Below are positions 7,586 through 15,788 of a DNA stretch of 16,424 nucleotides, piece after piece. Under the pieces are notes generated by a model that was not told the DNA's origin, searched no databases, and worked only from the letters and a program-made list of their open reading frames with translations. The translations under genes and the position numbers were made by a program. The stretch's first letter is position 1. Every line of letters begins with the position of its first letter. This DNA comes from Accumulibacter sp. (GTDB lineage Bacteria > Pseudomonadota > Gammaproteobacteria > Burkholderiales > Rhodocyclaceae). The stretch is taken from the NCBI GenBank assembly GCA_031264825.1, contig JAISDL010000107.1:1-16424 (forward strand), given 5' to 3'.

Positions 7586-7606
7586 AAATTCCTCTTGATC
7601 GTTCAC

Positions 7607-7691
7607 TTTGACCCAAACCCGCCGTGGCGAAAAGGCCCCGCGCGGGATTATCTCCGATTTTCTTCTCGATGGGGAAGGGTTTTGGGTCAAA
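7607..7691. repeat. paired inverted dyads upstream of grxD
   Basis: TTTGACCCAAA at 7607-7617 and its exact reverse complement TTTGGGTCAAA at 7681-7691. The pairing extends by CCC/GGG (7618-7620 with 7677-7679) across one bulged T. Each 11-mer is itself a dyad, TTTG-3-CAAA. The centres are 74 bp apart. A 10-bp palindrome (7637-7646) lies between. The rest of the gene-free stretch 7586-7860 has only weak promoter-like AT-rich spots (7761-7786) for the rightward gene and nothing else I can name. Confidence 0.55.
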
Positions 7692-7860
7692 AGCTTGCGT
7701 ACCCTTCGATGCGCTTTTCAGAAGCTTCGGAAAGCTCCGGGAGGCTCACAAATGACGCGCTTAACTGGTATGATGTTTTTCATAATCGAACAGGCGGCGG
7801 GCGAGGTCGGTGTGCGCGGCGCGCAAGGACAGTTGGAACTTTGACCGAAGGATCACGCCA

Positions 7861-9132
7861 ATGAGACTCACGCATGCTGAATTGCTGAAAAAAATCCGCC
7901 TTGGCGAAGACAGCTATCTGGAACTCAAAGAGGTACGCTTTGCCGGTGACAAACTGCGCGGCCCATCGCAGGACGACCTGGCCGACGAACTGGCTGCGTT
8001 TGCCAATAGCGCGGGCGGCGTTCTGGTTCTTGGCGTTGAAGACAAGAGCCGTGCGGTGGTCGGCATCAAACTCGACAAGCTGGATGCTGTGGAGGCGCTG
8101 GTGCGTCAGGCGTGTGAAGACGCGATCAAGCAGCCCTTGGCGCCGCTCATCGAACGCCTGACCCTGCCGGACGCGCAGGGCGTCGAGCAGCCCGTCATCC
8201 GCGTCGATGTGCCGCGTAGCCTGTTCGTGCATCAAAGCCCCGGCGGTTATCTGCACCGGGTGGGTTCTTCCAAACGCCCCATTGCCCCGGACCAACTGGC
8301 GCGGCTGTTTCAGCAGCGCAGCCAGTCGCGTCTGATTCGCTTCGATGAAACGCCGGTGCCCACGGCCACCTTTGCCGACTTGGATGAAGTGTTGTGGCGA
8401 CGTTTTACCGGTGATCTGGAAGGCGAGTCTGCCGAAACCGTGCTTTCCAAACTGGCGATGGGCGGGGTCGATGAGGAGGGTGTCTGGCGTCCGTCAGTGG
8501 CAGGCGTGTTGATGGCCGCACCCGACCCGCGAGTGTTTTTTTCGACGGCGTATATCCAGGCGGTCGCTTATGCGGGGATGGAAATTGCGCCCAGTCAACA
8601 CGACCCATACCAGATTGATGCCGCGGATATTTTCGGCCCGCTCGACCGGCAAATTGCCGACGCTTGCCACTTCGTCAGAAGAAACATGCGAACTTGGGCG
8701 CACAAGGGCCCGGCGGGCGGACGCACGGACACGCCGCAGTATGACCTGGTGGCCGTGTTCGAGGCCATCACCAACGCCGTGGCCCACAGGGACTACTCTC
8801 TGGGTGGCAGCAAAGTGCGCCTGAGAATGTTCGAAAACCGCCTGGAAATCTATACGCCCGGAATGCTGGTCAACACCATGACCCCTGAAACGCTGCGCTA
8901 TCGGCAGGCCGCGCGAAACGAGGTGATCGCCAGTCTGCTCGCGCGCTGCCCCGTACCGCCGGGTCTGGAGGCGGGGCGACGCAGCCGCATCATGGATAAA
9001 CGCGGGGAAGGTGTGCCGATCATCCTGCGGGGAAGTCTCTTGCTTTCCGGCATTTCGCCGGTATTCCGGCTGATAGGCGACAGCGAGTTACTGCTGACCA
9101 TTTACGCCGCGAACGGGGAGTCGAAATCATGA
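7861..9132 (+). CDS. AlbA_2/Schlafen-type protein with C-terminal GHKL-like ATPase domain
   Basis: A 423-residue protein. Residues about 17-140 match the AlbA_2 (Schlafen AlbA_2) domain: YLELKEV, ELAAFANSAGGVLVLGVED (about 43-61), a conserved IRVDVPRS strand and the GGYLHRVGSSKRPI segment. Residues about 293-400 look like HATPase_c_4: EAITNAVAHRDYS (N-box Asn), ENRLEIYTPGML and RGEGVPII. Proteins of this architecture are often called transcriptional regulators or ATP-binding proteins and are common in mobile and defence islands; the biochemical role is not settled. The ATG at 7861 has GAAGG upstream; an in-frame GTG at 7810 is a weaker option. By eye, leucine is written mostly CTG, where argH and the kinase use much CTC, suggesting transfer. 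The stop overlaps the ATG of a truncated downstream reading frame. Confidence 0.82.
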   Translation: MRLTHAELLKKIRLGEDSYLELKEVRFAGDKLRGPSQDDLADELAAFANSAGGVLVLGVEDKSRAVVGIKLDKLDAVEALVRQACEDAIKQPLAPLIERLTLPDAQGVEQPVIRVDVPRSLFVHQSPGGYLHRVGSSKRPIAPDQLARLFQQRSQSRLIRFDETPVPTATFADLDEVLWRRFTGDLEGESAETVLSKLAMGGVDEEGVWRPSVAGVLMAAPDPRVFFSTAYIQAVAYAGMEIAPSQHDPYQIDAADIFGPLDRQIADACHFVRRNMRTWAHKGPAGGRTDTPQYDLVAVFEAITNAVAHRDYSLGGSKVRLRMFENRLEIYTPGMLVNTMTPETLRYRQAARNEVIASLLARCPVPPGLEAGRRSRIMDKRGEGVPIILRGSLLLSGISPVFRLIGDSELLLTIYAANGESKS

Positions 9133-9179
9133 GCCTGAAACCTTGGCGCGAGATCGCGGAATTCGAAACAGGCGAATGA
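9129..9179 (+). pseudogene. 16-codon N-terminal scrap of a probable DUF499-type ATPase gene
   Basis: A reading frame opens with ATG overlapping the previous stop (ATGA), which is typical of a coupled operon partner. It encodes MSLKPWREIAE, then FETGE and a stop. As I recall the family, large DUF499 (AAA-type) proteins often open with MSLKPWRE(I/V)A followed by PHEDVL. Here the similarity ends after about 11 codons. I infer that the gene was cut at about 9160 by deletion or imprecise excision, leaving only its start beside the tRNA. The identification rests on a short match from memory. Confidence 0.45.
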
Positions 9180-9206
9180 GCCGAAAAGGGCTTCGAAGGG
9201 AAAAAC

Positions 9207-9281
9207 TGGCCTCCCCGACAGGAATCGAACCTGTATCTCACGCTTAGGAGGCGCGTGCACGATCCATTATGCTACGGGGAG
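9207..9281 (-). tRNA. tRNA-Arg, anticodon CCT
   Basis: Read on the minus strand, 75 nt: acceptor CTCCCCG pairing with CGGGGAG, D stem GCAT/GTGC, anticodon stem CGCGC/GCGTG with loop CTCCTAA (anticodon CCT, reading AGG), T stem ACAGG/CCTGT with loop TTCGATT, discriminator G and an encoded CCA end. A -10-like TAAAAT lies at 9290-9295, just upstream, without a convincing -35. The 3' end faces the AlbA_2 gene and truncated frame, the usual side for integrated elements. Confidence 0.96.
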
Positions 9282-9386
9282 AAGCGCGTATTTTACCCGG
9301 AAAGCGCGAGAAGGCGGCGGCCTTCGCGTCGCCAAAGCACGGGCGGTGTTGGTGTGCGCTCTCCCCGTCCCCGCCGCCGGGTCACG

Positions 9387-9457
9387 CGGGGGCATGGTGT
9401 GCCTACCAAGTATCGGATGTCAGGAATCAGATCAGTGTGCGGCGGCTTCGCCGCCGT
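9387..9457. repeat. degenerate copy of a composite intergenic repeat
   Basis: Contains, in order, a GGGGGCATGGTGTGCC half-palindrome, the 12-mer TCAGGAATCAGA (9420-9431), and a GGCGG-CTTCG-CCGCC hairpin (9441-9455). The same three parts occur in the same order at 16047-16123. The stretch 9282-9386 between this and the tRNA is GC-rich and holds no gene I can support. Confidence 0.55.
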
Positions 9458-9499
9458 GGAAAGGCGAAGTCGACAAAGGAAGGGACGAACTGGAAATGG

Positions 9500-9560
9500 A
9501 ATGAGGACAGGAGGGCGCGCTTCCCCTCCTTTCTCATTTCATGTCGGCGCTCCCGCCGAC
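9500..9560 (-). other. two hairpins just downstream of czcA
   Basis: Right after the czcA stop is a perfect stem, 9543-9549 with 9554-9560 (GTCGGCG/CGCCGAC, 4-nt loop). Next is a longer two-part stem: 9500-9505 with 9533-9538, and 9509-9515 with 9524-9530. Neither is followed by a T run on the minus strand, so they may stabilise or mark the 3' end of the czc message rather than act as a classic terminator. Confidence 0.45.
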
Positions 9561-9563
9561 TTT

Positions 9564-12500
9564 TCAGCAAAGCACCGTGGATTCGCCCGCTTTTTCGGAA
9601 CTCCCCAACTTTCCGAACCTTTCAAATTTCCCGTACGCCAGTTGGTAGAGCATCGGCAGTACCAGGAGCGTCAACGCCGTCGAAGAGAGAATTCCGCCGA
9701 TGACGACGGTGGCGAGCGGCCGTTGAACCTCGGCGCCGGTTCCGGTGGCGATCGCCATCGGAACGAAGCCGAGCGACGCGACGAGCGCCGTCATCAGGAC
9801 GGGGCGCAGGCGCGTCAGCGCGCCTTCGTGAATCGCATCATCGAGCGGTCGCCCCTCCTCTCTCAGGTACTTGATGAAGGAGATCATCACGAGGCCGTTC
9901 AGCACGGCGACGCCCGAGAGCGCGATGAATCCGACCCCCGCCGAAATCGACAATGGAATTCCGCGCAGCCATAGGGCCGCGATTCCTCCGGTCAATGCGA
10001 ATGGAATCCCCGTGAAGACGAGGAGTCCGTCCTTGAAGTTGTCGAACATGACGAAGAGCAAGGTGAATACGAGAAACAGCGCGATGGGGACGACGATCTG
10101 CAAGCGCTTGGAAGCGGATTGCATGTTTTCGAATTGTCCGCCCCAACCCATCCAGTAGCCGGAGGGAAGCTCGACCCGCTCGCGGATTTCGCGTTCGGCC
10201 TCATCGACGAAGGAACCCATATCCCGACCGCGCACGTTGGCGCTGACGACGATGCGGCGCTTGCCGTCTTCGCGGCTGATCTGGTTGGGACCCAGGGAGA
10301 CTTCGATCGCCGCGAGTTCTCCGAGCGGGATATACCCCGAAGTCGTATCGTCGGCGCCCTTGGGCAGAGGGATGGGTAATTGCCCCATCGTCTCGACGCG
10401 GTTCCGCATCTCCTCGGGCAAGCGGACGACGATGTCGAAGCGACGGTCGCCCTGGAACAGAATCCCGGCTTCGCGCCCGCCGACGGCGACGCCGACGGCG
10501 TCCTGAACGTCTCCGACATTCAAGCCGTATCGCGCCGTTTTTTCACGGTCGATGATGACGTTCAGGACGGGCAGTCCGCTCGTCTGCTCGACCTTGATTT
10601 CCGACGCGCCGGCGATTTTTCCGAGAACGGCGGCGATCGCGTTCGCGGTGTCGTTGAGGACTTCGAGGTCGTCGCCGAACACCTTGACCGCGACGTCGCT
10701 TCGCACGCCGGAAATCAACTCGTTGAAACGCAACTGGATCGGCTGCGAAAACTCGTAATTGTTGCCGGCGAGTCCTTCGGCCGCCTCCCGAATCTCCGCG
10801 AGCAGCGCGTCGCGGGTTTTGCGCGGCTTCGGCCACTGGTCTTCGGGCTTCAGCATGATGTAGCCGTCGGAGATATTCGGCGGCATCGGGTCGGACGCGA
10901 TCTCGGCCGTTCCGGTACGCGCGAAGACACGCTCGATTTCAGGAAATCTCTCTTTGAGCGTTTTTTCGATTTCGCGCTGCATGCCGATCGATTGACTCAG
11001 GCCGGTGCTCGGAACGCGCAGCGCCTGTATCGCAAAATCGCCCTCGTTGAGGCTGGGGATGAATTCGCTGCCCATCCGCAAAGCCGTCAGGCCGGCCAGA
11101 AAAATCGTCGCCGCGGTAAAAACACCGACGACGGGCTTGTTGTCCATGATCCAGGCCAGCGCCGATTCGTAGCGGTTCCTCGCGCACGCCATGAGGCGAT
11201 TTTCCTTTTCGGCGACGCGACCGTTGATGAAAAGAGCGACTGCGGCGGGGATGAAGGTCATCGACAGAATCATCGCGCCGACGAGCGCGATGACGACGGT
11301 GCTCGCCATCGGGTGGAACATTTTTCCCTCGACGCCGGTCAAGGCGAAAATCGGAAGGTACACGATCATGATGATCAGTTGCCCGAAGATCAGCGGACGG
11401 CGCGCTTCCTGTACCGCGGCGAAAACCTCGTCGAAACGCTCTTCCCTCGTCAGAAGACGGCCGCGGCTTTGCTGCGCGTGCGCGAAGCGCCGGATGCAGT
11501 TTTCGACGATCACGACGGCGCCGTCGATGATGATCCCGAAGTCGAGCGCTCCCAGGCTCATGAGGTTGGCGCTGACCTTGTTGCCGACCATCCCCGTAAA
11601 GGTGAAGAGCATGGCGAGCGGGATCACGAGCGCGGTGATCAGCGCCGCGCGGAGGTTGCCGAGAAAGAGAAAGAGGATCGCGATGACGAGCGCGGCGCCT
11701 TCGACCAGATTTTTCTTGACGGTGTCGATGGCCTTGTCGACGAGTACCGTGCGGTCGTAGACCGGGATCGCCTCGACGCCTTCGGGCAAAGTCTCGTTGA
11801 TCGCTTTCAGGCGTTCGGCAGCCGCTTCGGCGACCGACCGGCTGTTTTCACCGATCAGCATGAATACGGTTCCCAGGACGACCTCGCGGCCGTTCTCGGT
11901 CGCGGCGCCCGTCCGCAATTCGCGGCCGATGCCGACGTCGCCCAGGTCGCGGATTCGGATCGGAACGCCGCCGACGTTGCTGACGATCACGTTCTTGATG
12001 TCGTCGATCGTTCTGACCTGCCCCGGCACCCGAACCAGATACTGCTCGCCGTTCCTTTCGATGTATCCGGCGCCGACGTTGGCGTTGTTCCGTTCGAGCG
12101 CATTGACGACGTCCTGCAAGCCGAGTCCGTACGACGACAGGCGCGCCGGGTTCGGCGCGACGAGGTATTCCTTCGAGAAGCCGCCGATCGAATTGATTTC
12201 CGTCACGCCGGGAACCGTCCGAAGCTGCGGCTTGATGATCCAGTCCTGTATCTCCCGAAGGTCGGTCAGCGTGTAGGGGGAGCCGTCGCTCTTTTTCGCC
12301 CCCTCCTTCGCTTCGACGGTCCAGAGATAGATTTCACCCAGACCCGTCGAGATCGGCCCCATTTCGGGCAGAATTCCCGCCGGGAGTTTTTCCTTGGCGG
12401 ACTGGATGCGCTCGTTCACGAGTTGCCGGACGAAATAAATGTCAGCGTCGTCGTCGAAGATCACGGTGACCTGCGACAGGCCGTAACGCGAAATCGAGCG

Positions 12501-12746
12501 CGTCTGCTTCAGATACGGCAGACCCGCCATCGCCGTTTCGATGGGGTAGGTCGCGCGCTGCTCGGTTTCCAGCGGTGAGTACCCCGGCGCGCGCGTGTTG
12601 ATCTGTACCTGAACGTTGGTAATATCCGGTACGGCGTCGATCGGCAGTTTCTGGTAACTGAAGACGCCCAGAATCGCCATCGAGACGACGGCAAGGAGTA
12701 CGAGTCCTCGGCGGGTGATCGAAAATCGCAAAATCGATTCAAACAT
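9564..12746 (-). CDS. czcA: heavy-metal RND efflux pump CzcA (HME1 type)
   Basis: The inner-membrane proton/cation antiporter of the Czc tripartite pump. At 1060 residues it matches C. metallidurans CzcA (about 1063). It starts with the N-terminal transmembrane helix and the conserved LPIDAVPDITNVQVQINT. It carries DFGIIIDGAVVIVEN (402-416), with D402, D408 and E415 forming the acidic trio in transmembrane helix 4 needed for proton-driven transport. The DFG-3-DGA-3-VEN pattern is the one assigned to Co/Zn/Cd pumps (HME1), unlike the Cu/Ag CusA pattern. Two large periplasmic porter regions and a second transmembrane bundle (about 860-1050) are complete. A GGAGG ribosome site precedes the ATG at 12746, 12 bp after czcB. 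Metal choice is inferred from the motif. Confidence 0.95.
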   Translation of the reverse strand: MFESILRFSITRRGLVLLAVVSMAILGVFSYQKLPIDAVPDITNVQVQINTRAPGYSPLETEQRATYPIETAMAGLPYLKQTRSISRYGLSQVTVIFDDDADIYFVRQLVNERIQSAKEKLPAGILPEMGPISTGLGEIYLWTVEAKEGAKKSDGSPYTLTDLREIQDWIIKPQLRTVPGVTEINSIGGFSKEYLVAPNPARLSSYGLGLQDVVNALERNNANVGAGYIERNGEQYLVRVPGQVRTIDDIKNVIVSNVGGVPIRIRDLGDVGIGRELRTGAATENGREVVLGTVFMLIGENSRSVAEAAAERLKAINETLPEGVEAIPVYDRTVLVDKAIDTVKKNLVEGAALVIAILFLFLGNLRAALITALVIPLAMLFTFTGMVGNKVSANLMSLGALDFGIIIDGAVVIVENCIRRFAHAQQSRGRLLTREERFDEVFAAVQEARRPLIFGQLIIMIVYLPIFALTGVEGKMFHPMASTVVIALVGAMILSMTFIPAAVALFINGRVAEKENRLMACARNRYESALAWIMDNKPVVGVFTAATIFLAGLTALRMGSEFIPSLNEGDFAIQALRVPSTGLSQSIGMQREIEKTLKERFPEIERVFARTGTAEIASDPMPPNISDGYIMLKPEDQWPKPRKTRDALLAEIREAAEGLAGNNYEFSQPIQLRFNELISGVRSDVAVKVFGDDLEVLNDTANAIAAVLGKIAGASEIKVEQTSGLPVLNVIIDREKTARYGLNVGDVQDAVGVAVGGREAGILFQGDRRFDIVVRLPEEMRNRVETMGQLPIPLPKGADDTTSGYIPLGELAAIEVSLGPNQISREDGKRRIVVSANVRGRDMGSFVDEAEREIRERVELPSGYWMGWGGQFENMQSASKRLQIVVPIALFLVFTLLFVMFDNFKDGLLVFTGIPFALTGGIAALWLRGIPLSISAGVGFIALSGVAVLNGLVMISFIKYLREEGRPLDDAIHEGALTRLRPVLMTALVASLGFVPMAIATGTGAEVQRPLATVVIGGILSSTALTLLVLPMLYQLAYGKFERFGKLGSSEKAGESTVLC

Positions 12747-12758
12747 GTCCGCCTCCGT

Positions 12759-13973
12759 TCAGTGTCCGTGTCCGGCCGAGGCTTTTCCAAGCTCGGACTT
12801 TATGACAAAACTGCCCTCCGCCGCGTACGAAACGCCGGCCTGGAGGCCACGGACGATTTCGACGTTCTTGCCGTCGGTACGCCCCGTTTCGACCGGGACG
12901 GCGTCGAAGCCCCGTTTCGAGCGCACGAATACGACGGTTTTGTTTTCGACGGTCTGGATCGCCTCCGCGCTGACCGCGACCGGCGCGTCGATTTTTCCCG
13001 AAACGATCTCGACGTTCACAAACAGCCCCGGACGCCAGGCGTTGTCGGGGTTGGGCAGCGTGACGCGCGCGGTCGCGGTGCGCGTTTGCTCACCGAGCAG
13101 AGCGCCGACGTAGGAAATCTTCCCGTCCGACCGCGAGTCGAACGAAGCCGCCTTGACGGTCACGGCGTTTCCGACGCGGACGGTATTCAGGTCTCTGGCC
13201 GAGACGACGATTTCCGCCCAAACGGTCGAGAGGTCCGACAAGGTCATGACCTTGTCGCTCGCCTGCACCGCCTCGCCGATCGACAAGTGCCGTTCGACGA
13301 TCATCCCGGCGAAGGGCGCGCGGAGTTCGAAGCGGTTGAGTCCGCCCCGCGCCTTGGCGTCCGCGCCGAGCGCGCGAAGCTTTTGAAATGCGTTTTGCGA
13401 CGCGATTTCCGCTTCCTGGAGCGCGTGCCGGGCCTGGAGATAATCCTGCTCGGCGGAAATTTTGTCTTCCCAGAGTTTTTTCTCGCGATCGAGCGTCGTT
13501 TTTGCCAAGGCCAGACGTTTTTGCGCGGCCAGGGCCTCGCTGCGGAGTTCCGAGATACCGGAACTTGCGAGAACCGCGAGCACCTGATCCTTTTCGACCT
13601 CTTGACCCAACTCGGCGGGAACCGACTCCGCGACGCCGTCGACGCGCGGGACGATATGAGCGGTTCGATCCTGATTGAAGCGGATTTCCCCCGGCAAGGT
13701 GAGCGTCGTCGCGATCTCGGCGGGGCCCGCGACGGCGACGACGATGCCGGCGGACGAAATCTGTTCTTCGGAAAACGCGACGGCGTCGGTCTCGTGCTCA
13801 TCGCCCCCTGCGCGCTCGCTCTTTCCCTGAGCCTCGGCGGCGCCGGCCTTCGGAGGCGCGTTCTCCGCACTTCCCGACTTCCCTGTATTCCCGGTGGTCA
13901 TGAAAACGACGACGGTCAGCGCCAAAGTGAGTAGAAGGATGCCGACGATGGCGATTTTTTGATTTTTCTTCAT
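12759..13973 (-). CDS. czcB: RND membrane-fusion (periplasmic adaptor) protein CzcB
   Basis: The periplasmic adaptor linking CzcA to the outer-membrane channel. The 404-residue product starts with an uncleaved membrane anchor (about 7-26). A charged, low-complexity linker (about 30-65) follows, then a lipoyl/barrel region (IVPRVDGVAESVPAELGQEVEKDQVLAVL), a helical hairpin (about 140-195, coiled-coil-like), the second lipoyl half FELRAPFAGMIVERHLSIGEAV, and a beta-barrel and membrane-proximal region. It ends in AGHGH, a possible metal-contacting tail. I chose the ATG at 13973 (AGGGA 6 nt upstream). A TTG at 13979, overlapping the czcC stop as TTGA, would add only two residues. It is shorter than C. 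metallidurans CzcB (520), which has a longer His-rich N-terminal region. Confidence 0.92.
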   Translation of the reverse strand: MKKNQKIAIVGILLLTLALTVVVFMTTGNTGKSGSAENAPPKAGAAEAQGKSERAGGDEHETDAVAFSEEQISSAGIVVAVAGPAEIATTLTLPGEIRFNQDRTAHIVPRVDGVAESVPAELGQEVEKDQVLAVLASSGISELRSEALAAQKRLALAKTTLDREKKLWEDKISAEQDYLQARHALQEAEIASQNAFQKLRALGADAKARGGLNRFELRAPFAGMIVERHLSIGEAVQASDKVMTLSDLSTVWAEIVVSARDLNTVRVGNAVTVKAASFDSRSDGKISYVGALLGEQTRTATARVTLPNPDNAWRPGLFVNVEIVSGKIDAPVAVSAEAIQTVENKTVVFVRSKRGFDAVPVETGRTDGKNVEIVRGLQAGVSYAAEGSFVIKSELGKASAGHGH

Positions 13974-13975
13974 GT

Positions 13976-15283
13976 TCAATCCCTGTATCCTGGTCTGGAC
14001 GAAGTAAAGAGCGATACACCCTGGGGCCCCAGGATCGTTTCGACCTCCGCGACGGCGCGTTGAACGTCGCCGAGCGCCGTGACGTACTGCCCGCGCGCCA
14101 GGAACAAGGTTCTCTGCGCGTCGAGAATGTCCAGAAAGCCGAACTTTCCGAGTTCAAACCCGCGCGTCGTCGCATCGAGCGCGAGTTGAGCGCCCGGAAG
14201 AATTTCTTTACGGATATCCGAAACCGTTTGCAGCGCGGCGGCGAGCCTCCGGTGCGATTGCGCCAGGTCGGTGCGCAAACGCGCGTCGACCGCCGTTTGC
14301 TCGTCGCGCGCCTTCTCGACGCGCACTTTGGCTTCGTAGATGTTGCCCTGGTTCCGGTCGAAAATCGGGAGCGTCATCGCCAGACCGATCAGGTTGATTC
14401 GCTCGCCCGTCATTTCATTGCGCTGCACGCCGCCGCGCACGATCAAATCCGGGTAACGCTTCGATTCCTCCAGCTTGAGCATCGCTTCGCGCAAACCGAC
14501 TTCCCGCCTCGCGCGCAGGGCTTCCGGCGCATTCAGGAGTTGGTCGTACAGCGCGGCGAGCGACGGCAGGCGCGGCAGGATTTCGAGTTCGCCGGCGGCT
14601 TCAGTGAAGCGCGGCGCCGGATTCCCCCAAAGCGCGGTCAGGCGCTTCCGGGCGTTTTCCAGCGCTGCGCTCGCCTGCGTCAGTTCGATCCCCGCGCCCG
14701 AAACCGCGACGCGCGCGCGCGTCTCCTCGACCGGCGACACCTTGCCGGCCAAAACACGGCGCCTCGCCGCGTCAAGTCCGCGATTTGCGAGCGCCATCGA
14801 GTTTTTGGCGAGGCGCAAACTCTCCTGCGCCGCCAAAACTTCGTAAAAGACCTGGATCACGGCGGCGCGGACGCTCGCAAACCGCATGTCGAGTTCCGCG
14901 CTCGCCACGTCGCGCGCGCGCTCCGCGCTTTCTATCCGGGCGCCTCGTTTGCCGCCGAGTTCCAAAGGCTGTCCCAGCCAATACGTCGTTTGACGCATCG
15001 AAGAGCGCGTGTCCTCGACGTCGACCGAAATCTCGGGGTTGCGGAAAACCGCGGCCTGCTCGCGTGTCGCCGCGACCGCGTCGAGTTCGCGGCGAGCGAT
15101 CGCGAGTTCGGGGTTGGCTTCAATGGCAAGGCTCATCGCATGTTCGAGCGAAAGAGCCGCCGACGGTTCGTTTTGCGCGGCCAGCGCGGTCGCTTCGCTC
15201 GCCGGGGGATACGGCGTTTGCGCGAAAACCGGATTGATATACAGAAACGCCGCCAATCCAAGCGGCAGAGTAATGCACCTCAT
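13976..15283 (-). CDS. czcC: outer-membrane efflux channel protein CzcC
   Basis: A TolC-like outer-membrane factor of the Czc pump, 435 residues. It has a signal peptide (MRCITLPLGLAAFLYINPVFAQ) split here as MRCITLPLGLAAF / LYINPVFAQ, with cleavage expected after FAQ or nearby. The OEP repeats follow: LEHAMSLAIEANPELAIARRELDAV in the first half (about 46-70) and a second helical repeat around 230-420, with FELGKFGFLDILDAQRTLFLARGQYV (about 376-401) typical of the family. The long predicted helices are Ala/Glu/Arg-rich. The ATG at 15283 has GGAG upstream. It ends 2 nt before the czcB ATG and begins 43 bp after the czcI stop, consistent with one operon. Confidence 0.92.
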   Translation of the reverse strand: MRCITLPLGLAAFLYINPVFAQTPYPPASEATALAAQNEPSAALSLEHAMSLAIEANPELAIARRELDAVAATREQAAVFRNPEISVDVEDTRSSMRQTTYWLGQPLELGGKRGARIESAERARDVASAELDMRFASVRAAVIQVFYEVLAAQESLRLAKNSMALANRGLDAARRRVLAGKVSPVEETRARVAVSGAGIELTQASAALENARKRLTALWGNPAPRFTEAAGELEILPRLPSLAALYDQLLNAPEALRARREVGLREAMLKLEESKRYPDLIVRGGVQRNEMTGERINLIGLAMTLPIFDRNQGNIYEAKVRVEKARDEQTAVDARLRTDLAQSHRRLAAALQTVSDIRKEILPGAQLALDATTRGFELGKFGFLDILDAQRTLFLARGQYVTALGDVQRAVAEVETILGPQGVSLFTSSRPGYRD

Positions 15284-15326
15284 CGAATTCTCCAGAAAAC
15301 GGAAAAGAATTCGGCGAGCCTGCGGA

Positions 15327-15713
15327 CTAAATCAGATGAGAAGCCCTGTGATCAGTGCTCGCCGCCGGAACAGCGGCGAACCATTTGGGACGATCGGGTC
15401 GATCGAAAACGGCGTGGGGATGAAACGAGGCGTTCGTGGCGTTCAGCACGCCACCGGCTGAAACGAGACCCAGCGAAACACCGTCGGCGGTGACGCACTG
15501 GAAAATGGAATGGCCGTGAAAGCCGCAATCGGCGTCGCACGGCGCCTTGATCGGGGATTTTTCGGCGTCGCCAGACTTGTGGGTATGGTCGTGATGACCG
15601 AAATGCCGCGCGGACGCCCCGGTTTCGTGCGCGCAATAAGCCGCCGCCACCGACCAGGACGCCTGGATCGGCAGCGCAAAAAACATGAAAATCAAAACGA
15701 GGCGGCGTAACAT
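15327..15713 (-). CDS. czcI: CzcI-like small periplasmic metal-resistance accessory protein
   Basis: A 128-residue secreted protein. A signal peptide (LRRLVLIFMFFALPIQASWSVAAA) occupies about residues 2-25. The mature part is rich in possible metal ligands: C27, the HFGHHDHTH cluster (37-45), C59, C63, HGH (66-68) and C73. CzcI proteins open czc operons in Cupriavidus and other betaproteobacteria and are thought to modulate their expression, though the mechanism is unclear. The frame is open to 15791, but the upstream part lies beyond the promoter and would spoil the signal peptide, so the ATG at 15713 was chosen. No good ribosome site is visible because the predicted mRNA start is only a few bases away. 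Confidence 0.8.
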   Translation of the reverse strand: MLRRLVLIFMFFALPIQASWSVAAAYCAHETGASARHFGHHDHTHKSGDAEKSPIKAPCDADCGFHGHSIFQCVTADGVSLGLVSAGGVLNATNASFHPHAVFDRPDRPKWFAAVPAASTDHRASHLI

Positions 15714-15722
15714 GAACCGGTT

Positions 15723-15751
15723 AGTATAATTTGAATCGGCGGGGTTGTCAA
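15723..15751 (-). promoter_or_regulatory. sigma70 promoter of the czcICBA operon
   Basis: On the minus strand, TTGACA (15751-15746) is separated by exactly 17 bp from TATACT (15728-15723), close to consensus. The expected start site falls near 15716, inside the 8-bp palindrome AACCGGTT (15715-15722), about 3 nt before the czcI ATG. The spacing is normal, unlike the stretched spacers of MerR-type metal promoters. Confidence 0.75.
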
Positions 15752-15788
15752 TAGGAAGACGATGATTCAGCGAGAATAATGCGGCCTG

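Noticed and set aside
7586..7860. Left attachment site of an island (copy of the tRNA-Arg 3' end)
   Set aside because: No convincing copy of the tRNA end sequence could be found by eye in this gap.
9543..9566. Rho-independent terminator reading rightward (stem followed by TTTT)
   Set aside because: No plus-strand gene lies upstream in this gap; the stem more likely belongs to the czcA 3' end or a repeat.
10380..12578. Very long plus-strand open frame (732 codons) opposite czcA
   Set aside because: It is the antisense shadow of a clear RND pump gene in GC-rich DNA; its translation is Asp/Arg-rich with no family pattern.
14060..15493. Plus-strand open frame of 477 codons opposite czcC and czcI
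   Set aside because: Antisense to two recognised genes and very Arg-rich; no domain or ribosome site.
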